Position numbers and translations under genes: made by a program
Source of the DNA: an uncultured Oscillospiraceae bacterium
GTDB lineage: Bacteria > Bacillota > Clostridia > Oscillospirales > Oscillospiraceae
DNA: 64,000 nucleotides
Reading direction: 5' to 3'
Assembly (NCBI GenBank): GCA_934660965.1
Contig: CAKUIM010000006.1
Coordinates: 1 to 64,000, forward strand
Shown here: positions 36,579 through 43,447 of the stretch, one piece after another
Layout: each line of letters begins with the position of its first letter
How positions within the stretch are numbered: the first letter of the stretch is position 1
The notes under the pieces: generated by a model
The model's input: the letters and a program-made list of their open reading frames with translations, nothing else
The model's database searches: none
Told to the model about the DNA's origin: nothing

Positions 36579-38827
36579 GCCCCCGCCCCCTCGCCTGCGC
36601 CAAGGAGGATGCGCAGCTGGCGGGAGTTCTCCTGCTCGAGCAGCAGCAGCCGCTGTGCGCCCTCTTCCAGCCGGGCGCGGTCCTCTCGCCGGGCGGCTGC
36701 CCGGTCAAGCAGGGACTCCAGCGCCGGGGCGGTGAGCTCATCCAGAGGGAGGTAGAGGTCCTGGCCCACGGCGTCCAGGAAGGAGCTGACCTTGGGGTCG
36801 TACACGGCGCCCACCAGGGGCACCCCGTGGCCGGCGGAGAACACCAGGGCGTGAAGGCGCATAGACAGCACCGTGTCCATCCGGGCGAACAGGGCGATGG
36901 TGTGGGCTGAGCAGGTGCAGCCGGGGAGAATGGCATAGGGGGCGAGGCGGATGTGGCTGGCCACCTGCCGGGCGGCGGCCAGGTCAAGCCTTGCCTCAAT
37001 GGGCAGGAAAACGGGGATGAGGCCCAGCTTTTCATAGGCGTAATCTGCCGCGGCGGCGAAGATGGGGGCCTTTTCCTCAAAGCCCGGCCAGGGACGCACG
37101 GAGATCCCCAGGTAGTGTTCCCCGGCGGCGGGGGAGAGCCCGGCGGCCTCCAGAAGGCTGTCCGCCGTCTCCCAGGGGGCGGCGGGGAGGATGACGGTGG
37201 GGTCGGCGGAGTCGAGGATGCGGGGGGCGGTGATGCCCATCTGGGCAAGCTCGTCCCGGGAGGAACGGTCCCGCAGGGTGATGACGTCCACCGAGCGGTT
37301 GATGGACCGCCGGGCCCGCTTGCGGTTATAGGGGTAGCTGATGGGGCCGATGCCGCAGCCGTACATCATTACCCGGCAGCCGGCGCGGCGGGCGGCGTCC
37401 AGGGTGTAGAGGTAGAACCACAAGGAGCGTCGGCTGGTCACGTCCTGCATGAGAGAGCCGCCGCCGTTGATATAGACCTGGGCCCGGGCCATGCGCCGGG
37501 TGAAGGCGGGCGCGTTGAAGGTGTACACCGCGTTGACCCGGTGGCGCAGGCGGGTATCCTGGGGCTTGCGGGTCATGACGCACACGGGAAGATCCGGGTC
37601 GATAGCGCGCACCTCCTGCAAGATGGCCTCCAGAATGGCCTCGTCGCCGGCGTTGCCGCGGCCGTAGGCGCCGCAGATCAACACCCCGTCCCGCTTTTTC
37701 CTGGGACGGGCGTGGCGGCGGAGAATGGTCTCGTAAATCTCAAGCTGGGTGCGGATGGTAGCGTCCAGAGAGAAGTCCCGCCGGGCCTTCTCAAGAAGGG
37801 CATGGCCCAGCCTGGCGCGCAGGCCGGGGGAGGCGGCCAGGGCGGCCAGGTGGACGGAGAGGGCCTGGGCGTCGCGGGCGGGGAAGAGGAAGCCGTTGAT
37901 GCCGTGGTCGATGAGGTAGGGCACACCCCCCACCTGGGAGGCCACCGTGGGCAGGGCGAAGCGGGCGCCCTCGGTGAGGACGTAGGGGAAGGTCTCGGAG
38001 AGGGAGGTGAGGGTGTTGATGTCAAGGCTGCGGTAGAAGGCGTCGGTGTCGTCCACCCAGCCGGCAAAGCACACCTCCTGCTCCACCCCAAGCTCTTTGG
38101 CAAGGGCCTTGAGGGGGGCCTCCTCCGGGCCGTCTCCGGCGATGAGCAGCCGCAGCTTGGGCGCCTTTTCCCGGGCCAGGGCAAAGCCCCGGATGAGGGT
38201 GGCGATGTCCTTGACCGGGTTGAGGCGGGCGGCGATGCCGGCGATGATGGTGTCCTCCGGCCAGTCAAGCCCCAGGGAGGCGAGGTACTGCGCCCGGGTA
38301 GGCCCGGCGGGAATGGGGGCGGAAAAGTCAAGACCGTTATAAATGGTGAAAAGCTGCTGGGGGTTGAAGCCCCGGCTGATGAGCAGGTCCACCGTGGCGT
38401 CGGACACGCCGATGTGATAGGGAATGCGCCGCAGGGCCAGGGCGTTGATGGTGCCGTAGGTCAGCCGGGAGATGGGGCGGCCCATATAGTCCAGGCGATA
38501 GTCGCTGTGGACGGTGGAGACGACGGGCAGGCCGGTGGAACGGGCGAGCATGGAGCCCATCAGATTGCCCCGGGAGCCGTGGCAGTGGATGATGTCAAAC
38601 CCCTCGGAGAGCACCAGCGCGCGCAGCGCGCGCAGCACCCGGAAGGGGTTGCGCCCGGAGATGATCCGGGTGGGGATGCCAAGCTCCCGGGCCTCCTGGG
38701 CGAAGGGGCCGTCAGTAAAGCAGACCATGCACACCTCGATCTTCCGGGAAAGACCCTGGAGCAGGGAGTGGACGTGGGTTTTGGCCCCGCCGGTGTCGCC
38801 GCCGCTGATCAAAGTGATGACTTTCAT
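36575..38827 (-). CDS. csaB: Fusion of GT4 glycosyltransferase and CsaB pyruvyltransferase
   Basis: This single chain of 750 residues joins two enzymes. Residues 1-370 are a GT4 glycosyltransferase with GGDTGGAKTHVHSLL, IIHCHGSRGN and PYVLTEGARFALPTVAS. Residues 380-745 are a polysaccharide pyruvyl transferase of the CsaB type with GAYGRGNAGDEAILEAIL and NGGGSLMQD. CsaB adds pyruvate ketals to the secondary wall polymer that anchors SLH-domain proteins; an SLH protein is encoded at 55062-56009. The ATG at 38827 has GGAGGT upstream. CsaB is usually a separate protein. Confidence 0.88.
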   Translation of the reverse strand: MKVITLISGGDTGGAKTHVHSLLQGLSRKIEVCMVCFTDGPFAQEARELGIPTRIISGRNPFRVLRALRALVLSEGFDIIHCHGSRGNLMGSMLARSTGLPVVSTVHSDYRLDYMGRPISRLTYGTINALALRRIPYHIGVSDATVDLLISRGFNPQQLFTIYNGLDFSAPIPAGPTRAQYLASLGLDWPEDTIIAGIAARLNPVKDIATLIRGFALAREKAPKLRLLIAGDGPEEAPLKALAKELGVEQEVCFAGWVDDTDAFYRSLDINTLTSLSETFPYVLTEGARFALPTVASQVGGVPYLIDHGINGFLFPARDAQALSVHLAALAASPGLRARLGHALLEKARRDFSLDATIRTQLEIYETILRRHARPRKKRDGVLICGAYGRGNAGDEAILEAILQEVRAIDPDLPVCVMTRKPQDTRLRHRVNAVYTFNAPAFTRRMARAQVYINGGGSLMQDVTSRRSLWFYLYTLDAARRAGCRVMMYGCGIGPISYPYNRKRARRSINRSVDVITLRDRSSRDELAQMGITAPRILDSADPTVILPAAPWETADSLLEAAGLSPAAGEHYLGISVRPWPGFEEKAPIFAAAADYAYEKLGLIPVFLPIEARLDLAAARQVASHIRLAPYAILPGCTCSAHTIALFARMDTVLSMRLHALVFSAGHGVPLVGAVYDPKVSSFLDAVGQDLYLPLDELTAPALESLLDRAAARREDRARLEEGAQRLLLLEQENSRQLRILLGAGEGAGA

Positions 38828-38883
38828 AAAGACCTCCAAAAAAGACTTGTAAGAGGGACGAAAATATAATAGAATACGGTTTG

Positions 38884-38901
38884 CAGGCAGCGCGCTGCCT
38901 G
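38884..38901. repeat. Perfect 18-bp palindrome between divergent genes
   Basis: CAGGCAGCGCGCTGCCTG is fully self-complementary and lies between the divergently transcribed csaB fusion and the DUF4330 gene. It could be an operator or a small cruciform; nothing else supports a function. Confidence 0.5.
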
Positions 38902-38966
38902 GGTGAGAACGTGAGTCATATTATTATATAAGAATTTGATTTCCCGGTCAAGGGACGGAGGCACAT

Positions 38967-39464
38967 ATGAAAATCATGGATGAAAAGGGCCGGCTCTTCG
39001 GCAAGCTCAATATCGTGGACTTTCTGGTGCTGGTGCTGCTTGTTGTGGTGGCCGCGGCGCTGGCGTTCAAGTTCCTTGGCAGGGAGGATCCCATCGGCAC
39101 CGGCGAGAAGCCGGGCCTGACCTATACCGTGCGGGTGATGGAGGTGGACCGCGCCTCCTATGAAAACATCTGCCAGTACGTCGACGCCGCCGCGGGCAGG
39201 AAGGACCAGCTTATGGCCAGCGGCAAGATGCTCGACGGCTATGTGGTGGCGGTGGAGGCCACGGAGCATATCCACACCGCGTCGGACACCGTGGGCGGTG
39301 AGACGCTGGATTTGCTCTTCACCGTGGAGGCTGTGCCGGCGGACGCCCTCACCGGCGTGATCGGCTCCCAGGAGGTGCGCATCGGCAAGGAGCACATTCT
39401 CAAGACCGCGCACTTCGAATTTGAAAACGGCACGGTGATGACCTGCCAGTGGCAGCAGGGCTAG
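38967..39464 (+). CDS. DUF4330-domain membrane-anchored protein
   Basis: The 165-residue protein has a short cytoplasmic start (MDEKGRLFGKLNIVDF), one transmembrane helix (about 18-36) and an extracytoplasmic DUF4330 domain. The family often accompanies CsaB and glycosyltransferase genes, which it faces here across a 139-bp divergent gap, so a role in the same surface polymer is likely but unproven. The RBS GGAGG precedes the ATG. Confidence 0.85.
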   Translation: MKIMDEKGRLFGKLNIVDFLVLVLLVVVAAALAFKFLGREDPIGTGEKPGLTYTVRVMEVDRASYENICQYVDAAAGRKDQLMASGKMLDGYVVAVEATEHIHTASDTVGGETLDLLFTVEAVPADALTGVIGSQEVRIGKEHILKTAHFEFENGTVMTCQWQQG

Positions 39465-39467
39465 AGA

Positions 39468-39502
39468 AAGGGCCGGGGAGGGAATCTCTCCGGCCCTTTT
39501 AT
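39468..39502 (+). terminator. Terminator after the DUF4330 gene
   Basis: AAAGGGCCGGGGAG and CTCTCCGGCCCTTTT form a strong stem ending in T4. Confidence 0.88.
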
Positions 39503-39539
39503 AGGATTGAATCTGAATCTGAAACAGGAGGCAGTGCAA

Positions 39540-40094
39540 ATGCCCCAATGGCTTCAAAGCATCGACGAGGCGGTGCTGCGCTTTATCGCGCTGCACCTGC
39601 GCATTCCGGCCCTCAACGGCGCGGTGGGCGTCTTTACCCACCTGGGGGACGCGGGGGCCATATTTTTGCTCATCACGGCGGTGATGCTGTGTGTGCGCCG
39701 GTGGAGACGGGCGGGGTGCGCAACGCTCACGGGCCTGGACCTTGGCCTTATTGTGACCAACCTGACCATCAAGCCCCTCATCTCCCGGCCACGGCCCTGG
39801 GTGGTGATGGAGGGGCTGCGGGCGCTGATTGCCGAGTCGGACCCCAACTCCTTCCCGTCGGGGCATACCTGTGCGGCCTTTGCCTTTGCGGTGGCCTTGA
39901 GCTTTGAACTGCCCCGGACATGGCAGAAGGCCGCGGTGCTCCTTGCCGCGGCCCTGATGGGGTATTCGAGATTATATGTGGGCGTCCACTTTCCCAGCGA
40001 TGTGCTGGCGGGGGCGGTGATCGGCAGCCTGTGCGGTGTGGCCGCTCATTTTATTGTAGCGCGGGTGTGTGCCTCCATCAAAGATCGGCGGTGA
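39540..40094 (+). CDS. PAP2-family membrane phosphatase
   Basis: The 184-residue protein has five to six membrane helices and the complete acid-phosphatase signature: KPLISRPRPW (block 1), PSGHTCAAFA (block 2) and SRLYVGVHFPSDVLAG (block 3). Members dephosphorylate undecaprenyl-pyrophosphate or phosphatidylglycerophosphate; which one is not clear, though uppP at 51409 is the unrelated UPP phosphatase type. The ATG at 39540 follows AGGAGG. Its end overlaps the convergent tcdA by 17 bp. Confidence 0.9.
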   Translation: MPQWLQSIDEAVLRFIALHLRIPALNGAVGVFTHLGDAGAIFLLITAVMLCVRRWRRAGCATLTGLDLGLIVTNLTIKPLISRPRPWVVMEGLRALIAESDPNSFPSGHTCAAFAFAVALSFELPRTWQKAAVLLAAALMGYSRLYVGVHFPSDVLAGAVIGSLCGVAAHFIVARVCASIKDRR

Positions 40095-40797
40095 GGTCTG
40101 ATACCACGGCGTAGGCCAGCAGCAGCCCTGCCGACGCCGGCACCCACATGGCGCTGGCGGGCACGCTGCGCCGCCCGGGGTCGGGCACCTGGCCGCAGTC
40201 GCAGGGGGTGCGGGCAAGCTCCGGGGAGAATACCACCTTGTGGTGCCGGATGCCCCGATGGCGCAGCTCCTTCCGGATGACCCGGGCCAGGGGGCAGCCC
40301 TCGGTCTGGGCGATGTCTGCCAGGCGCAGCTGCTGGGGATCCAGCTTGTTGCCGGTGCCCAGGGCGGAGATGATGGGGATGCCCCGGCTGTGGGCGGTCT
40401 CGATGAGGTCCAGCTTGCAGGAGACAAGGTCGATGGCGTCTACGATATAGTCGTAGCGGCCGGAGAAGAATTCCTCCCGGCGGTCGGCCTCGTAGCGCAG
40501 CAGGAGAGGGTGAAGGACGCACTCCGGGGCGATGTCGGCCAGGCGCCGGGCGGTGGCCTCCGCCTTGGGCTGGCCCAGGGTAGAGTGGAGGGCGGCCATC
40601 TGGCGGTTGAGGTTGCTCTCGCTGACGGTGTCCTGGTCGGCCAGGGTAAGCTCGCCTACGCCGGTGCGGCACAGCGCCTCGGCGCACCACCCCCCCACGC
40701 CGCCAAGGCCGAGAACGGCCACATGGCTGCGGCGCAGCCGATTGAGCGCGGCGCGGCCCAGCAGCATTTCGGTGCGGACAAACTGGGAATCGGACAT
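40078..40797 (-). CDS. tcdA: tRNA threonylcarbamoyladenosine dehydratase
   Basis: The 239-residue E1-like enzyme (TcdA/CsdL, formerly YgdL/HesA) cyclises t6A to ct6A in tRNA. It has the ATP-binding LGLGGVGGWCAEALCRTG (about 30-47), DxDxVxxSNLNRQ-type DQDTVSESNLNRQ (about 54-66) and DAIDLVSCK. It reads away from the foldase gene and converges on the PAP2 gene, overlapping it by 17 bp. TsaE and TsaB, which act in the t6A pathway that feeds this step, are at 57674-58806. Confidence 0.93.
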   Translation of the reverse strand: MSDSQFVRTEMLLGRAALNRLRRSHVAVLGLGGVGGWCAEALCRTGVGELTLADQDTVSESNLNRQMAALHSTLGQPKAEATARRLADIAPECVLHPLLLRYEADRREEFFSGRYDYIVDAIDLVSCKLDLIETAHSRGIPIISALGTGNKLDPQQLRLADIAQTEGCPLARVIRKELRHRGIRHHKVVFSPELARTPCDCGQVPDPGRRSVPASAMWVPASAGLLLAYAVVSDLTADL

Positions 40798-40853
40798 ACA
40801 AAAAACTCCTTCTCATGGAATCAGCGTTCCGGGCGGCGGGCCCGGGGGTTATC

Positions 40854-40888
40854 AAAAAAGGGCCGGGCATATTTGCCCGGCCCTTTTG
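40854..40888 (-). terminator. Terminator between the foldase gene and tcdA
   Basis: AAGGGCCGGGCA and TGCCCGGCCCTT form a long GC stem with T6 on the minus strand, directly after the foldase stop codon. The T4 on the plus strand makes it weakly bidirectional. Confidence 0.9.
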
Positions 40889-40899
40889 ACTGCCTGAAA

Positions 40900-42447
40900 T
40901 CAGATGGCGTAGCGCACCGCGTCGGTATAGGAGGCGGAGTAGCCCTCCTGCAGGCCCGCAACCCAGGTCTGGGTGTCATCGCTGCGCAGGGCGGAGTCGG
41001 CGGTGTTCATCCACACGGGATCGGCCCAATCCTGGAAGTAGACCACGTGGTAGCCGTAGTAGCTGCTGGAGGTGGCGTCCTCGCCGTCATCGTGGCAGAT
41101 GATGTCCACATCACCGCTCTGGTGCTCCCGGTCGAAAATCCAGCTGTTGAACTCATTCACGAACCGGCCGTTGTAGACGTCGGTGTAGAGACCGCCGTTG
41201 GTGTTGGAGCCGGTGTCCTCGGAGTACTTCTCTGCAAGGGCGGCAAAGGCCTCGGCGGTGTGCTCGCCGGCCTCGTACTCGGCAAGGATTTCCTCGGCCT
41301 TGGCCTTGGCGGCGGCCCAGGCCTCGTCAGTGGGGGCGACCACCTTGGAGCTGTCCTCCGCGTCCGTTTCCGTAGCGGCCTTGATGAGAATGTGGCGCAC
41401 ATCAGCGGTGGGATCCTGCACCAGGGTGCGGGAGTGGAGGGCCACCACATAGTAGCCGGAGTCGCCGTTCTCCACGAGATCGGCGCCGCCCTCGCTCAGA
41501 GCGAAGAGCTTCTCGCTGTAAGTGGAGGAAATGCTGCTGCCCACGCTGGTGGTGTGGTCGGCGCTGGTGGTGATGTCGTACTCCTCGATAAGGTCGGCAA
41601 TTTTGGCGCCGTTCCTGATGGCCTCCACGGCAGCCTCGGCGTTGGCCTTGGCGGCGGCAAGGGCCTCCTCGGAGAGCTTGGCCTTCTCGTCGTCAGTGTA
41701 CTCCTTGCCGTTCTCATCGGTGGAGGAAACGGTTTCGGGCTTGAAGTAGAGGTAGGAGTACTCAAAGGTGTCAAGGCTGTCCTTGTGCTCGTCGTAGTAG
41801 GCGTTGAGGGCGGCCTCGTCGTAGGTGAGGGCGTCGGAGTAGTCGGAGGAATAGGCCTCGGCTACGGCCACCTTGGTGATAATCTTCTTGTAGGCGGAGG
41901 CGGTCATATAGCGGCCATACTGGGCCTTGAGGAAGGCGCCGAAGGAGGAGTAGCCGTTGGAGGAGGCGGTCTCCTTGATGGTCTTGATCTGCTCGGCCAC
42001 GGTGTCGGCAACGCCGGCCTCGGAGTAGCCGTCCTTGATGGCGGCGTCGTAGAGGGCGGTGGTGCGGGTGAGAGCGGTCAGCGCGCTCTCCTGGAAGTAC
42101 TCCTTATAGGTCTTGCCGGTCTCGGCGTCCATCACGGTGTCGTCAGACGGGGGGGTGTAGCCCAGCGCATAGTACATATAGAAGGACTGGTTGCGCATCA
42201 TATAATAATAGTAGCTGACGTCGTTGACAGTATAGTTGGTGTCGCCCACCACGGCGGCCGTCTTGCCGCGCTGGAAAACGCCGGAGTTATAGATCAGAAG
42301 TGCGGCCACCAGCACGGCGACCACAACGCCGATGATGGTGTAGCGTGTGGCCTTGCGGCGATAGGCCTGCGCCTGCTGCTGGGTCTGGGTATCCTTTTGG
42401 GAAGGGCCGGAGGCCTGCCGCTGCTTCTTCTCTCTGGATGCGCTCAT
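40900..42447 (-). CDS. Membrane-anchored peptidyl-prolyl isomerase (PpiC/PrsA-like)
   Basis: The 515-residue protein has a basic cytoplasmic start, one transmembrane helix (about 37-57), a SurA-N-like helical region and a parvulin domain near residues 310-460 marked by PTADVRHILIKA and GEHTAEAFAALAEKYSED. It is probably an extracytoplasmic foldase. The C-terminal part is rich in Tyr and Asp and lacks a lipobox Cys, so it is not a classical PrsA lipoprotein. The ATG at 42447 follows GAGGA. Confidence 0.87.
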   Translation of the reverse strand: MSASREKKQRQASGPSQKDTQTQQQAQAYRRKATRYTIIGVVVAVLVAALLIYNSGVFQRGKTAAVVGDTNYTVNDVSYYYYMMRNQSFYMYYALGYTPPSDDTVMDAETGKTYKEYFQESALTALTRTTALYDAAIKDGYSEAGVADTVAEQIKTIKETASSNGYSSFGAFLKAQYGRYMTASAYKKIITKVAVAEAYSSDYSDALTYDEAALNAYYDEHKDSLDTFEYSYLYFKPETVSSTDENGKEYTDDEKAKLSEEALAAAKANAEAAVEAIRNGAKIADLIEEYDITTSADHTTSVGSSISSTYSEKLFALSEGGADLVENGDSGYYVVALHSRTLVQDPTADVRHILIKAATETDAEDSSKVVAPTDEAWAAAKAKAEEILAEYEAGEHTAEAFAALAEKYSEDTGSNTNGGLYTDVYNGRFVNEFNSWIFDREHQSGDVDIICHDDGEDATSSSYYGYHVVYFQDWADPVWMNTADSALRSDDTQTWVAGLQEGYSASYTDAVRYAI

Positions 42448-42627
42448 GGTATCAATCCTCTCAAGTGTTTGTGTCGGCATTGCCGCCCTGCGCCGCAGGC
42501 GCGGAAACGGCAGAAAAGCACATCGTCAGATGTGCGGATTGTGATAATTATAGCACGGCCTGTCCCCCTGTGCAAGGGAAAAATACAGGCAGGAAACGCG
42601 CCAGGGGATTTTTAACATTCTGGACAT

Positions 42628-42659
42628 AAAAAAGCGGGAAAAGCCTGGGCTTTTCCCGC
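42628..42659 (-). terminator. Terminator of the ncRNA candidate
   Basis: GCGGGAAAAGCC and a perfect complement with a short loop are followed by T6 on the minus strand. It stops transcription coming from the DUF1292 gene or the ncRNA before the foldase gene. Confidence 0.85.
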
Positions 42660-42876
42660 CTGTGCACTTCAGACCCCCGCCGTGGCCGTGGAGACCCGAT
42701 TAAAACCTGCACGAGAATGCAGGTGGGTTGCCGCCGCACCGCTTCGCCGCTTCCAACTTCCGGGTGCCTTCGAAAAGGGCCGGGAGGCCTGCGATCCACA
42801 GCGCGAGAGGGGCATCCCATAAAAAAGATGTGGGTTTAATAAGGCCTCTCACGTAGTTAAAACCCGGCAGGGGGGA
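42660..42876 (-). ncRNA. Structured non-coding RNA candidate (possibly 6S RNA)
   Basis: About 215 nt between DUF1292 and a strong terminator contain no credible gene but many nested helices on the minus strand. CCCCCTGCCG near the 5' end pairs with CGGCGGGGG near the 3' end as a closing stem. GTGAGAGG pairs with CCTCTCGC, GCTGTGGA with TCCACGGC, and ACCTGCA with TGCAGGT. The early GGGTTT could pair with AAACCC inside the first hairpin as a pseudoknot. Length and independent terminator fit 6S RNA, but I could not match a 6S consensus with certainty. Confidence 0.55.
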
Positions 42877-42879
42877 TGG

Positions 42880-43164
42880 TCATTCCTCTTCGTCCTCGTC
42901 GTCGAACAGCTCTTCCATGAACTGCTCGTACACGGCGTTGAGCTCGGCCTCGTCGTCGATGTCGGCAAGCAGCTCCTCGCCGTTTTCCTCGATGACCCGC
43001 AGCAGAATCAGGCCGAAATCCTCGTCGTCCTCATCCATGTCGGCCGGGACGAAGGCCATATAGGTGTTGCCCTGGCGCTCCAGGGTACCAAGATGCTCCA
43101 GCTCGAAATCGTTGCCCTCATCATCGGTGACGGTGATGAAATCGGCGCCGTAATCTTCGCTCAT
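42880..43164 (-). CDS. DUF1292 protein (YrzB family)
   Basis: This small acidic cytoplasmic protein of 94 residues has the family pattern FITVTDDEGNDFELEHLGTL and the strand YMAFVPAD, with a Glu/Asp tail. The family is very common in Firmicutes and has no established function; it usually follows alaS-ireB-yrrK, which are not here. AAGGAGGAGACAGC precedes the ATG. Confidence 0.9.
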   Translation of the reverse strand: MSEDYGADFITVTDDEGNDFELEHLGTLERQGNTYMAFVPADMDEDDEDFGLILLRVIEENGEELLADIDDEAELNAVYEQFMEELFDDEDEEE

Positions 43165-43195
43165 GCTGTCTCCTCCTTATCATTCGGTCAGTTTT

Positions 43196-43224
43196 ATTGT
43201 AGCGTCAGCGGGGCAAAATTGCAA
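43196..43224 (-). promoter_or_regulatory. Predicted sigma-A promoter of the DUF1292 gene
   Basis: On the minus strand TTGCAA (43219-43224), 17 bp and TACAAT (43196-43201) lie about 30 bp upstream of the start codon. Confidence 0.65.
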
Positions 43225-43447
43225 GAGGAAACCTGTAGTTTTCTGTGCCTGCCGCTCCGCTGTATCTGAGGGCGGTGCGCGCAAGGGTGGACAAAATAGG
43301 CTTCTTGTGCTACAATACCCCCACGGCGTCTGCCGCCTGCCCTGACAGGGCGGGGGGGGAACGCCCGGCCGGGCCCGGCTTCCGGCTGCATCCTATGTCA
43401 GCTTATGTTTTTTTGCATGCAAGGTTCTCACACCGGAGGTGTTTTTT

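Noticed and set aside
38884..38901. Palindrome as a terminator
   Set aside because: It is perfectly self-complementary but lacks a loop and T-run, and lies between divergent genes.
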